DNA of 64,000 bases, taken from the NCBI RefSeq assembly GCF_003054285.1, contig NZ_QBKS01000001.1, positions 186,001 through 250,000 on the forward strand, read 5' to 3'. The position numbers were made by a program, and so were the translations under genes. Within the stretch, counting starts at the first letter, position 1. Each line of letters begins with the position of its first letter. Below are positions 23,548-32,708 of this stretch, in pieces. Below the pieces are notes generated by a model. It saw only the letters and a program-made list of their open reading frames with translations, had not been told where the DNA came from and ran no database searches. The stretch comes from Litoreibacter ponti. GTDB taxonomy: Bacteria; Pseudomonadota; Alphaproteobacteria; Rhodobacterales; Rhodobacteraceae.

Positions 23548-25158
23548 ATGGCTTTGAAACGCGCCGCCGATCTGGTGGCAGAGCGGCTTTACGAGGCCGG
23601 GTGCCGCCACGCCTTTGGCATGCCCGGGGGCGAAGTTCTGACCATCGTCGATGCGCTGGAGCGCGCGGGCATCGAGTTCGTGCTGTGCAAACATGAGAAC
23701 GCCGCAGGTTTCATGGCCGAGGGCGTGCATCACGTCACCGGCGCGCCCGCCGTGCTGGTCGCAACCGTCGGGCCGGGGGCGATGAACGGCGTCAATGTGG
23801 TGGCCAACGCCCACCAGGACCGCGTGCCGATGATCGTGCTGACCGGCTGCGTCGATCCGGACGAGGCGCTGACCTACACGCATCAGGTGCTCGACCACAC
23901 CCGCGTCTTTGACGAGATCACCAAGGCCACGTTCACTCTGACCGCCCAAGGCGCGGATATCGTGGCGGACAAAGCCATCGGCATCGCCACGGAAGGTCGA
24001 GGCGGTCCGGTGCATATTGATGTGCCAATCTCTGTGGCCGACGCTCAGGCCGCACCAAAGCTGCGCCGCCGTGCGAAAGCGGCACTCACGGCGCCTGCCG
24101 ATTGCGATCTGGCCGAGGCGCAGACCTGGCTCGATGCGGCCGAGCGGCCGGTGATCATCGCGGGGCTCGATGTGCTCTACGATAACAGCCATGGGGAGCT
24201 GCTGCATTTTGCGGAGACTTACGGCGCGCCGGTGATCACGGCCTACAAGGCCAAGGGGGTGATCCCTGAAATCCATCCGCTGTCGCTGGGGGGTGCGGGG
24301 CTTTCTCCTTTGGCGGACAAGCACTTGCTGCCCTTTGTTCAAGCCGCAGATCTGATCATCTGCGTGGGCTATGACCCGATCGAAATGCGCCCGGGCTGGC
24401 GCGAGGTCTGGGACCCGGCGGAGACCCGCGTGATCGACATCACCGCGGAGCCGAACCACCACTACATGCATCAGGCGGGCCTGAGCTTCATCTGTGACAC
24501 AGGCGCGGCCTTACGCGCTCTCGCGGGCGGCGGGGTCAAGCGCGACAGCTGGCCGGGCGGCGAGATTGCGGCGGTGAAGGCGCAAATGGAGCAGGCGTTC
24601 CCGACCTCGGACGCGTGGGGCCCGGGCGCTGTCATCGCCGAATGCCGCGACGTGCTGCCGGACGACACGATTGCGACCGTGGACAGTGGCGCGCACCGCA
24701 TCCTGCTCAGCCAGATGTGGACTTGCCACAGCCCGCGCACGTTGCTGCAAAGCTCGGCGCTCTGCACCATGGGCTGCGCCGTACCGCTGGCGATGGGCGC
24801 GAAATATGCGGACCCGTCGCGCACGGTCGTCAGCTTCTCTGGTGATGCGGGCGCACTGATGGTGGCGGGCGAGTGGTCCACGGCCAAGGAGCACGGGCTG
24901 AACACGATCTTCGTGGTCTTCGTCGACGCCTCGCTGGCGCTCATCGAGCTGAAACAGCGCCAGCGGCAGATGAAGAATGCGGGCGTCGATTTCGCCCGGC
25001 ACGACTTCGCCGCCATCGCGCGTGGCTTTGGCGGGGAGGGGCATACCGTGACCTCGCGCGCCGAGCTGCGCGATGCCTTGACGCAGGCGATGCAGGCTGA
25101 GACGTTCTCCGTCATTGCCGCCGTCATCGATGCCAAGGGCTATGACGGTCGGATCTAG
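23548..25158 (+). CDS. Thiamine-pyrophosphate-dependent enzyme, acetolactate-synthase/2-hydroxyacyl-CoA-lyase-like
   Basis: A 536-residue TPP enzyme. The N-terminal pyrimidine-binding domain has the activating glutamate in KHENAAGFMAEG; the middle domain is near residues 190-330; the PP domain contains SFSGDAGALMVAGEWST. The usual GDG...NN metal/TPP motif is altered: GDA replaces GDG and the NN position reads VD (FVFVDASLAL-type segment). Aspartate can bind Mg, so activity is possible. Family members make acetolactate, glyoxylate carboligation products, or cleave acyl-CoAs. GAGGAGGA precedes the ATG. The CaiB-type gene follows after 16 bases, suggesting an acyl-CoA substrate. Confidence 0.82.
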   Translation: MALKRAADLVAERLYEAGCRHAFGMPGGEVLTIVDALERAGIEFVLCKHENAAGFMAEGVHHVTGAPAVLVATVGPGAMNGVNVVANAHQDRVPMIVLTGCVDPDEALTYTHQVLDHTRVFDEITKATFTLTAQGADIVADKAIGIATEGRGGPVHIDVPISVADAQAAPKLRRRAKAALTAPADCDLAEAQTWLDAAERPVIIAGLDVLYDNSHGELLHFAETYGAPVITAYKAKGVIPEIHPLSLGGAGLSPLADKHLLPFVQAADLIICVGYDPIEMRPGWREVWDPAETRVIDITAEPNHHYMHQAGLSFICDTGAALRALAGGGVKRDSWPGGEIAAVKAQMEQAFPTSDAWGPGAVIAECRDVLPDDTIATVDSGAHRILLSQMWTCHSPRTLLQSSALCTMGCAVPLAMGAKYADPSRTVVSFSGDAGALMVAGEWSTAKEHGLNTIFVVFVDASLALIELKQRQRQMKNAGVDFARHDFAAIARGFGGEGHTVTSRAELRDALTQAMQAETFSVIAAVIDAKGYDGRI

Positions 25159-25174
25159 AACAAGGGACGGACAT

Positions 25175-26374
25175 ATGGCGGGCGCGCTTGACGGGGTGAA
25201 GGTTCTGGACCTGAGCCGGATTTTGGCAGGCCCGACCTGCACGCAGCTTCTGGGCGATCTGGGGGCCGAGGTCTGGAAGATCGAGAACCCGGCCTCGGAC
25301 GGCGACGACACCCGCAAATGGGGCCCGCCCTTTGTTGAGGACCCGGACGGCGCGCGCACCGATCTCAGCGCTTATTTCATGTGCGCGAACCGCAACAAAC
25401 GCTCGATCGCGGTCGATATCGCGACGCCCGGGGGGCAGGCCACGATCCGCGCCATGGCGGCTGAGGCCGATGTGGTGATCGAGAATTTCAAACCCGATGG
25501 GCTGAAGAAGTACGGGCTGGACCATGCGAGCCTGCTCATGGCGCACCCTCGGCTCGTCTATTGTTCGATCTCGGGCTACGGCCAGACCGGCCCGAACCGC
25601 GACAAGCCGGGATATGATCTGATGGCGCAGGGCTTTGGCGGGATCATGTCGCTGACTGGCGAGCCGGAGGGGCGTCCGATGAAAGTCGCTGTTGGCATCG
25701 CGGACGTGATGTGCGGCATGTACGCGACCGTGGGCATCCTGGCCGCCCTGCGCCACCGAGATGCGACGGGGGAGGGGCAGCATATCGATCTTGCGCTGGT
25801 CGACAGTCAGATCAGCTGGCTGATCAATGAAGGCGTCGCGCATCTGGTCACGGGCAAAGAACGCAAGCGTCAGGGCAACGAGCACGCCACCATCGTGCCC
25901 TATCAGACCTTCGAGGCCGCCGATGGCCACGTGCTGATCGCGGTGGGCAACGACAGCCAATACGCGCGGTTTTGCGACTATCTCGGGCGGCCCGATCTGG
26001 CGGAAAACCCCGACTACGCAACCAATCCGGCGCGGATCCAGAACCGCTCGAAGCTTCTCAAGATCATCGAAGGCCTGCTGGCCGAGCGGTCCATGGCCGA
26101 CATCATCGCGGGGCTGGAGGCGCGCAAGGTGCCGGTGGGGCCGGTCAACACGCTGGGCCAGCTCTTCGCGACCGATCAGGTCGCGGCGCGGGGCATGAAG
26201 ATCGACATGGCGCGGGACGATGTGGCGGGCGGTGCGGTGCCGCTGATCGGCAATCCGCTCAAGCTGTCGAAGACGCCAGTCACCTACCGCCACGCGCCAC
26301 CGCGCTTCGGGCAGGATACGGCCGATGTGCTCGCGGCACTCGGGCTTTTGCCTGATTCCAACGACGCAGGGTAA
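25175..26374 (+). CDS. CaiB/BaiF family CoA-transferase
   Basis: A 399-residue class III CoA-transferase, which moves CoA between carboxylic acids through an enzyme-bound anhydride. Typical segments are MAGALDGVKVLDLSRILAGP at the N-terminus, NRNKRSIAVD, YCSISGYGQTGP and the catalytic aspartate in VGIADVMCGMYAT (about residue 176). AAGGGA precedes the ATG. Its substrate is presumably the acid whose CoA ester is handled by the adjacent TPP enzyme. The pairing recalls Frc/Oxc, but the TPP enzyme does not look like oxalyl-CoA decarboxylase. Confidence 0.9.
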   Translation: MAGALDGVKVLDLSRILAGPTCTQLLGDLGAEVWKIENPASDGDDTRKWGPPFVEDPDGARTDLSAYFMCANRNKRSIAVDIATPGGQATIRAMAAEADVVIENFKPDGLKKYGLDHASLLMAHPRLVYCSISGYGQTGPNRDKPGYDLMAQGFGGIMSLTGEPEGRPMKVAVGIADVMCGMYATVGILAALRHRDATGEGQHIDLALVDSQISWLINEGVAHLVTGKERKRQGNEHATIVPYQTFEAADGHVLIAVGNDSQYARFCDYLGRPDLAENPDYATNPARIQNRSKLLKIIEGLLAERSMADIIAGLEARKVPVGPVNTLGQLFATDQVAARGMKIDMARDDVAGGAVPLIGNPLKLSKTPVTYRHAPPRFGQDTADVLAALGLLPDSNDAG

Positions 26375-26451
26375 GCCACCGAAATATAGCGAAATTCCGC
26401 CGAAAATTCCCCGTAGATGGCGGGTTTTTGATCACCGTTTCCCTTATTGGC

Positions 26452-26467
26452 GTCACGTTGGCGTGAC
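26452..26467. promoter_or_regulatory. Perfect inverted repeat upstream of the TPR38-like gene
   Basis: GTCACG, TTGG, CGTGAC: a 6-bp perfect inverted repeat in the 189-base gap, about 100 bases before the start. Could be an operator; no further support. The rest of the gap is AT-richer than the surroundings and likely holds the promoter. Confidence 0.35.
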
Positions 26468-26563
26468 TATGGACGCGCGAACATAGACCGACGCTCCTCA
26501 ATCGCTATCAGTGAAATGTGGGCTCGGCGCCCGCGCAAGAATCGGCAGCAAGAGAGAGCATCC

Positions 26564-27934
26564 ATGTATCAAGACGTCTTCGGGCAGGACACGACCCTCA
26601 ATTCCCGCGACGCGTTGGCCCATTGGGATGCCACGCTGATGGCTTTCATGGCCCATGGGGCCGCGACGCCGACCCATCTGGGCGCGACGCTTGAGGCCGA
26701 TCCGGACTTCGCGCTGGGCCACGCCGTGAAAGGCATGTTCTATCTGCTGCTCGGCCGCCGGGAGCTGAACGACGTGGCCCGCGACGCGCTGGGCCTCGCC
26801 GAGGCCGCGGCGCTGACCCGGACGATTTCCGCCCGGGAGACCTCGTTCCTGAAGGCGCTGAAGGCGTTCTACGAAGGCCGCCCCTCTGACGCGATCTCAA
26901 ACCTCGAAGACGTGCTGAAGGTCCATCCCGGCGACACGCTGGCGATGAAGCTGTCGCACGCGATCCGCTTCGTGCTGGGCGACGGCGTCGGCATGCGCGC
27001 CTCGGTCGAGGCGGTGATGCACGCCTACGGCCCGGATCATCCCGGGCGCGGCTACCTGATGGGCTGCCACGCCTTCACGCTGGAAGAGACCGGCGAATAC
27101 GCCCGGGCCGAAACGGTCGGGCGCATGGGACTTGCTGTCTCTCCCGATGACGCATGGGGCCTGCATGCGGTCGCCCACGTCTACGACATGACGGGCAACG
27201 CCAAGGGCGGGATCGACTGGCTGACCGGTCGGGAAGAGGCTTGGGCCCATTGCAACAATTTCCGCTACCACGTGTGGTGGCACAAGGCGCTGATGCATCT
27301 CGACCTCGGCCAGACCGACACGGTGCTGGCGCTCTACGACACCGAGATCCGCGCCGACAAGACCGATGATTACCGCGATATCTCCAACGCGACCTCGCTT
27401 CTGAGCCGGCTCGAACTCGACGGCGTCAATGTCGGCGGCCGCTGGGAAGAGCTGGCCGACATTTCTGCCAACCGCACCGAGGATGGCTGCCTGATCTTCG
27501 CGGACCTGCACTACCTGCTGGCGCTGATCGGCGGCAAGCGCGAGCACGCGATCACCAAGCTGATGGGCCGGATGCACCGGGACGCCAAGGCCAACCGGGT
27601 CGAGATGGACCGTCGCATGGCGGCCCCGGGCCTGAGCGCCGCCGCCGGGCTCGAAGCGTTTGGCGAGGCGGATTTCAAGACCGCTTTCCTGAACCTCGCA
27701 CGCGCGCGCAGCACGATGCAGCAGGCCGGCGGCTCCCACGCGCAGCGCGATGTGTTCGAGCGGCTGACGATTGATGCGGGCATCCGCGCGGGCTTCCTCG
27801 ACGAGGCCGAGCGCATCCTGAAAGACCGCGTGCGCAAACGCTCCGCCGAGGATGGCTATGCCGCCGCCCGCTTCGATCTGATCGCCCAGGGGCGCGACGC
27901 ATCCGCTTGCGCTGCCCGCGTGCCTGCTGAATAA
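26564..27934 (+). CDS. TPR-repeat protein similar to tetratricopeptide repeat protein 38
   Basis: A 456-residue soluble helical-repeat protein without signal peptide. It resembles the TTC38 family found in bacteria and animals: YHVWWHKALMHLDLGQTDTVLALYD (about 240-265) and HAVAHVYDMTG are characteristic. Helical repeats start near residue 40 and continue to the C-terminus. Function unknown; a scaffold or ligand-binding role is usual for the fold. It lies directly upstream of opgC on the same strand (27 bases), so it may belong to the glucan operon. Confidence 0.75.
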   Translation: MYQDVFGQDTTLNSRDALAHWDATLMAFMAHGAATPTHLGATLEADPDFALGHAVKGMFYLLLGRRELNDVARDALGLAEAAALTRTISARETSFLKALKAFYEGRPSDAISNLEDVLKVHPGDTLAMKLSHAIRFVLGDGVGMRASVEAVMHAYGPDHPGRGYLMGCHAFTLEETGEYARAETVGRMGLAVSPDDAWGLHAVAHVYDMTGNAKGGIDWLTGREEAWAHCNNFRYHVWWHKALMHLDLGQTDTVLALYDTEIRADKTDDYRDISNATSLLSRLELDGVNVGGRWEELADISANRTEDGCLIFADLHYLLALIGGKREHAITKLMGRMHRDAKANRVEMDRRMAAPGLSAAAGLEAFGEADFKTAFLNLARARSTMQQAGGSHAQRDVFERLTIDAGIRAGFLDEAERILKDRVRKRSAEDGYAAARFDLIAQGRDASACAARVPAE

Positions 27935-27961
27935 GCGGGCCAACCGAGGCAGATCAAAGAT

Positions 27962-29263
27962 ATGACGATGGCCACGCTCAATCCTGCTGATGCTTATGCC
28001 GCCAGTCCGGCGGCCACTGGCACGTCGGGCGCTACCACGCGCGACCCGCGGCTCGACTTCTATCGCGGCATCGCGATGTTCATCATCCTGTTCGCTCATA
28101 CGCCGGGCAATTTCTTCACCTCCTGGATCCCCGCCCGCTGGGGCTTCTCGGATGCCACCGAGATCTTCGTGTTTTGCTCGGGCATGGCCTCGGCCATCGC
28201 CTTTGGGCGCACGTTTGATCGGGCGGGTTGGGCGCTTGGCACCGCGCGCGTCGCCTACCGCGTCTGGCAGGTCTACTGGGCGCATATCGGGATGTTCTTC
28301 TTCATCGCGATGATGCTGGCCTTCTGGGACAGCTTCGGCATCTTCGAGAAGACCTATATCAACACGCTGAACCTCGTGCCGTTCTTCGAGGGCGTCACCC
28401 GCAAGGGGGTCGAGCTGGCCACCACCGCCGACCAGTTGGTGGGGCTGTTCACGCTGACCTATGTGCCGAACTATTTCGACATCCTGCCGATGTATATGAT
28501 CATCCTCGTGATGATGCCGTTCGTCATGGCGCTGAGCCGCGTGAATATCTGGCTGATGTTCGCCGTGATCGCCACCGTCTGGCTGTTCGCGCAGCGCGGT
28601 CTGCTGGCGTGGATGGGGGCGGAGCATCTGTGGCTGTCACTGCCCGCGGAGCCGTGGTCGGAGCGTCACTGGTTCTTCAACCCGTTCGGCTGGCAGCTGA
28701 TCTTCTTCACGGGCTTTGCGTTCATGCGCGGCTGGATTCCCGCGCCGCCGGTCAAGACGTGGCTGATCGTCGTGGCTGCGGTGATCGTGGTGGCGAACAT
28801 TCCGCTTTCCAACATCGGAGTGCGGGCGGTGAACCGCGAGTGGTTCGGTCTGGCGTTCGAGAACAACCCGGTGATCAACTGGCGCGTCTCCAACAAGCCG
28901 CTAATCGACAAATCCGCCTTCGGCATCCTGCGCTACGTGCATTTCCTGGCCTTGGCCTACCTTGCCTGGGTCGTTGCGGGCGTCGGCGGGCACCGCCTGA
29001 TCGCCAAGGGCCACTCGGCGCTGTCGCGCAGCTGGGACACCATCGTGCGCGTGATCATGAAGGTGGGCCAGCAGAGCCTTGCGGTCTTCGTCTTCTCCAT
29101 GGTCTTTGCGCGGATTTCCGGCTTCACCATGGATCAGGTCGGGCGGGAAACGGCCACCGTGGTTTTGGTGAACCTGACGGGTGTTGCAGCGCTCATTCTG
29201 GTTGCCTACTTCGTCGCCTGGATCAAAGCTACGCCCTGGAAACCCAAGAGGACGCCTGTCTGA
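27962..29263 (+). CDS. opgC: Osmoregulated periplasmic glucan succinyltransferase-type protein OpgC
   Basis: A 433-residue integral membrane acyltransferase of the OpgC/acyltransferase-3 type, with about ten spans. Motifs: DPRLDFYRGIAMFIILFAHTPG near residue 30, FVFCSGMASAIAFG and the terminal helix region. OpgC decorates osmoregulated periplasmic glucans with succinate. ATG 27962 or ATG 27968 may be the start. The stop overlaps the opgG start by one base (TGATG). Confidence 0.88.
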   Translation: MTMATLNPADAYAASPAATGTSGATTRDPRLDFYRGIAMFIILFAHTPGNFFTSWIPARWGFSDATEIFVFCSGMASAIAFGRTFDRAGWALGTARVAYRVWQVYWAHIGMFFFIAMMLAFWDSFGIFEKTYINTLNLVPFFEGVTRKGVELATTADQLVGLFTLTYVPNYFDILPMYMIILVMMPFVMALSRVNIWLMFAVIATVWLFAQRGLLAWMGAEHLWLSLPAEPWSERHWFFNPFGWQLIFFTGFAFMRGWIPAPPVKTWLIVVAAVIVVANIPLSNIGVRAVNREWFGLAFENNPVINWRVSNKPLIDKSAFGILRYVHFLALAYLAWVVAGVGGHRLIAKGHSALSRSWDTIVRVIMKVGQQSLAVFVFSMVFARISGFTMDQVGRETATVVLVNLTGVAALILVAYFVAWIKATPWKPKRTPV

Positions 29264-30822
29264 TGAGCCTCGACCGCCGCACCTTCCTGATGATGCTGGG
29301 CGCCGCCTCCGTGGCGGGGCCTGCCGGTGCGCTGCCGATGTTCAAGGGCGAGGCCAGGCCGTTCTCGCGCCTGTGGCTGAAACAGGAAGCCGCGCGGCTG
29401 GCGGGCGAGGACTACCAGCCCATGCCCGAGGTCGACCAAAGCTGGCGCGACCTGACCTATGACCAGTACCGCGCGCTGGTGTTCGACACCAAGAAGTCGC
29501 TCTGGTCCGACACCGACCGGGCCTTCCAGATGGACCTGTTCCATCCCGGCCTCTACTTCCCGCGTCCGATCGAGATCAACGTAGTCGAAGGCGACGAGGC
29601 CCGCACGCTGGCCTTCGATCTGACGCTCTTCAAGCGCTACAAGCAATTCCCGAAAGAGCTGGTCGACAAGGCCATGGACGAGGACCCGATGGACAGCAAG
29701 CTGGGCTATTCCGGCCTGCGCCTGCGCCACGAGCTGTCCAAGCCCGGCAAGTTCGAGGAATTCATGGTCTTTCAGGGCGCATCCTACTTCCGTGCCATCG
29801 CGACGGGGCAGAATTACGGCCTGTCGGCCCGCGGCCTCGCGCTCAACACCGGCGATGCAGCGGGGGAGGAATTCCCCGAGTTCACCCGCTTCTGGGTCGA
29901 GGCCCCGGGCGAGGATGCGAGCGAGATCATCGTGCACGCGCTGCTCGACGGCCCGTCCACCACGGGCGCCTACAGCTTCACCATCACCCCCGGCGCGCCC
30001 GCCCATGTCGCGGTCGAGGCCACGCTTTACCCGCGCACCGAGCTGACCCATGTGGGCATCGCGCCGCTGACCTCGATGTTTCTGTTCGATCAGACCAACC
30101 GCACCCGCTTCGACGATTTTCGCGAGGCGGTCCATGATAGCGAGGGGCTGCTGGTTTATAACGGCGCGGGCGAGATGCTGTGGCGGCCGCTGGCCAACCC
30201 GGCCACCTTGCAAGTATCCAGCTTCGTCGACGACAACCCGCGCGGCTTCGGCCTGATGCAGCGCGCCCGCGAGGTCGAGGACTTCGCCGATCTCGAGGCG
30301 CATTACCACAACCGCCCCTCGCTCTGGATCACCCCGGATGGCGGCTGGGGCCGCGGCTCTGTCACGCTGGTCGAAATCCCGGCGGACAAGGAAATCTACG
30401 ACAACATCGTGGCCTATTGGCGCCCGCGCGAGCCGCTCGCCGCAGGGCAGGAGCACGACTTCGCCTACCAGATGCATTGGGGCGGCGAGCCCGAGGGCGT
30501 GCGCCCGGTGGCCCGCGTGCTGAACTCGCGCATCGGCAAGGGCTATGACAAGACCAAGCCGTACTCGATCATCGCGGTGGATTTCGCCGATCACGAGGCG
30601 TTCGGCACCGAGGAGAAAGACCTCGACGGCATCACGCGCTTCATTGGGGCCAATCGCGGCGAGGTGACCGAGGGCGTCTTGCAGCGCAACCCGGGAACGG
30701 GCGGGGTGCGGCTGGCGTTCAAGTTCGAGCCCGGAGAGGCGACCTCCGCCGAATTCCGGGTGCAGCTGGTGAAGGATGGCAAGTCGTTGACGGAAGTCTG
30801 GCTTTACAGGTGGACCGCATGA
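29263..30822 (+). CDS. opgG: Periplasmic glucan biosynthesis protein OpgG/OpgD family, Tat-exported
   Basis: A 519-residue MdoG/OpgG family protein, which shapes or branches the glucan backbone in the periplasm. The N-terminus has a twin-arginine signal (SLDRRTFLMMLGAASVAG), a feature of OpgD-type members and of OpgG in some alphaproteobacteria. Family segments: YDQYRALVFD, LFHPGLYFPRPIEI, and the C-terminal Ig-like domain ending VWLYRW. Overlaps opgC and, with ATGA, opgH. The order C-G-H differs from the opgGIH order described in Rhodobacter sphaeroides, where opgC is separate. Confidence 0.9.
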   Translation: MSLDRRTFLMMLGAASVAGPAGALPMFKGEARPFSRLWLKQEAARLAGEDYQPMPEVDQSWRDLTYDQYRALVFDTKKSLWSDTDRAFQMDLFHPGLYFPRPIEINVVEGDEARTLAFDLTLFKRYKQFPKELVDKAMDEDPMDSKLGYSGLRLRHELSKPGKFEEFMVFQGASYFRAIATGQNYGLSARGLALNTGDAAGEEFPEFTRFWVEAPGEDASEIIVHALLDGPSTTGAYSFTITPGAPAHVAVEATLYPRTELTHVGIAPLTSMFLFDQTNRTRFDDFREAVHDSEGLLVYNGAGEMLWRPLANPATLQVSSFVDDNPRGFGLMQRAREVEDFADLEAHYHNRPSLWITPDGGWGRGSVTLVEIPADKEIYDNIVAYWRPREPLAAGQEHDFAYQMHWGGEPEGVRPVARVLNSRIGKGYDKTKPYSIIAVDFADHEAFGTEEKDLDGITRFIGANRGEVTEGVLQRNPGTGGVRLAFKFEPGEATSAEFRVQLVKDGKSLTEVWLYRWTA

Positions 30823-32705
30823 ACGCGCTGACCGATGTCACCCCCGCGCCGATGATGCCGCCCGAGCGGCCGTTGGCCTTCCCCACGCAGGATTTGTCCC
30901 GCGACTTCAGCGATGGAGCCGCGCCGCAGCTGGCCACCAGCCGCGGCACGTCGATGTGGCGCTGGGCCACCTTTCTGCCCGCACTTCTGACCACCGGCGC
31001 GCTGATCGCCATGTTCACCGACTGGTTCGCCATGGGCGGTTTGTCCCTGTTCGAGGGCTTGCTGATCGCGCTCATCGCGGGCACGTTCTTCTGGATCGCC
31101 CTATCGGTCTCCACCGTGACCGTGGGCCTCGCCGCCATGCTGCGTCCGCGCCCACTGGCGACGACGCCCGCCGCGCCGCAAAACGTGGCGCTGCTGGTGC
31201 CGGTCTATAACGAGAACCCGTCCGACGTGTTCGGAAATGCCTGCGCGATGCTCGAAGAGCTCGACGCGATGCGCCACCCGCACCATTACACGCTGTTCAT
31301 CCTCTCTGACACGCGCGACGAGACCATCGCCGAGCAGGAGCTGCGCGCCTTCGCGACCTTGCGCGCGCAACTGCCGGAGCATGTCGCGCTGCACTATCGC
31401 CGCCGCCCGGACAATATTGACCGCAAGGTCGGCAATCTGGCCGATTGGGTCGCCCGCTGGGGTGGGGGGTATGAGGCGACGCTGGTGCTCGACGCCGACA
31501 GCCTGATGTCCGGCTCCGCCATCCTTGCGCTGACCGACGAGTTGGCCCGCGACCCGTCGGCGGGCCTGATCCAGAGCTTCCCGCAGCTCTTCGGGGCAGA
31601 GACGCTTTTTGGCCGGGTGCAGCAGTTCTCGAACACGATCTACGGTGCAGCCCTGGCCGAAGGTCTGGCCAAATGGGCCGATCACGAGGGCAATTACTGG
31701 GGTCACAACGCTATCATTCGCACCGCCGCTTTCGCGTCCTGCGCGGGGTTGCCGCGGCTTGATACGTTCCGCTCCAAGGGCGCGCTGATCCTGAGCCACG
31801 ACTTTGTCGAGGCAGGACTCTTGCGCCGCGCGGGCTGGGGCGTGCGCTTCGTGCCGCAGGTGAAAGGCAGCTATGAAGAGGTCCCTGCGACCCTGATCGA
31901 CTACGTGCTGCGCGACCGCCGCTGGTGTCAGGGCAACCTGCAGCACCTGAATATCCTCGGCTCCAAGGGCTTCCATCCGGTGACCCGCTTCCACCTGTTC
32001 CACGGCGCGATGGGCTACCTGCTCAGCCCCGCATGGTTCGCACTGCTGACCGTCTGGGCGCTGATCGGCAAGGGCGAAGAGGCCAACGTAATCCGCTACT
32101 TCACGGGCGAGAACCCGCAGGTGGCCTGGCCCGAGATGAGCACCGTGTCGAACTTCGCCATCCTGGTGTTCATGTACGGCATGCTGCTTGCGCCCAAGTT
32201 CCTTGGCGCGGTCGCTTTGCTGCGTACGGGACCAGCCTTGCGGGACCTCGGCGGTGCGGCACAATTCGCCTTCAGCTTCGTGTCCGAGATCGTGATCTCG
32301 GTGCTCTACGCGCCGATCCTGATGGTGCAGCAAACCATCGCCGTGGCGCGCACCGCCCTTGGCTACAAGGAGCGCTGGACGCCGCAATCGCGCGGCGGTG
32401 GGCGCTACTCGCTGGTGACCGTGATGAAGTTCCACGCGGTCGAAACCGTGGCGGGCGCCTTGTTGGTCGCGGGCCTGTTCGAGGGGCTGGTGACGCTTTG
32501 GCTGCTGCCCATCGCCGTGTCGCTGGCGCTGGCGGTGCCGCTGTCGCTGATCTCCGGCGCGCGGTTGACGCGCCACGCCTGGACCGCCCGCCAGCTTGGC
32601 ACGGCAGAGGTGTTCAACGCCCCAGACATCATCCGCCGCGCCAAGGAGGAACGCTCCCGGCTGCGCGCCATGCTGGACCGGGCGGAGCGCTTCCCGGCAG
32701 AATAG
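30819..32705 (+). CDS. opgH: Glucan glucosyltransferase OpgH
   Basis: A 628-residue inner-membrane family 2 glycosyltransferase that polymerises UDP-glucose into the glucan backbone and moves it across the membrane. Two N-terminal spans (about 50-110) precede a cytosolic GT-A domain with ALLVPVYNENPSDVF, the nucleotide-sugar motif LDADSLMSG, SHDFVEAGLLRRAGW and the acceptor motif RDRRWCQGNLQH; several spans follow. Start ATG 30819 (AGGTGG upstream) overlaps the opgG stop; a GTG at 30810 is less likely. Confidence 0.93.
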   Translation: MNALTDVTPAPMMPPERPLAFPTQDLSRDFSDGAAPQLATSRGTSMWRWATFLPALLTTGALIAMFTDWFAMGGLSLFEGLLIALIAGTFFWIALSVSTVTVGLAAMLRPRPLATTPAAPQNVALLVPVYNENPSDVFGNACAMLEELDAMRHPHHYTLFILSDTRDETIAEQELRAFATLRAQLPEHVALHYRRRPDNIDRKVGNLADWVARWGGGYEATLVLDADSLMSGSAILALTDELARDPSAGLIQSFPQLFGAETLFGRVQQFSNTIYGAALAEGLAKWADHEGNYWGHNAIIRTAAFASCAGLPRLDTFRSKGALILSHDFVEAGLLRRAGWGVRFVPQVKGSYEEVPATLIDYVLRDRRWCQGNLQHLNILGSKGFHPVTRFHLFHGAMGYLLSPAWFALLTVWALIGKGEEANVIRYFTGENPQVAWPEMSTVSNFAILVFMYGMLLAPKFLGAVALLRTGPALRDLGGAAQFAFSFVSEIVISVLYAPILMVQQTIAVARTALGYKERWTPQSRGGGRYSLVTVMKFHAVETVAGALLVAGLFEGLVTLWLLPIAVSLALAVPLSLISGARLTRHAWTARQLGTAEVFNAPDIIRRAKEERSRLRAMLDRAERFPAE

Positions 32706-32708
32706 CCG

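Noticed and set aside
23548..26374. Oxalate degradation operon (oxc-frc)
   Set aside because: The CoA-transferase would fit, but the TPP enzyme N-terminus and motifs are not those of oxalyl-CoA decarboxylase; kept only as an analogy.
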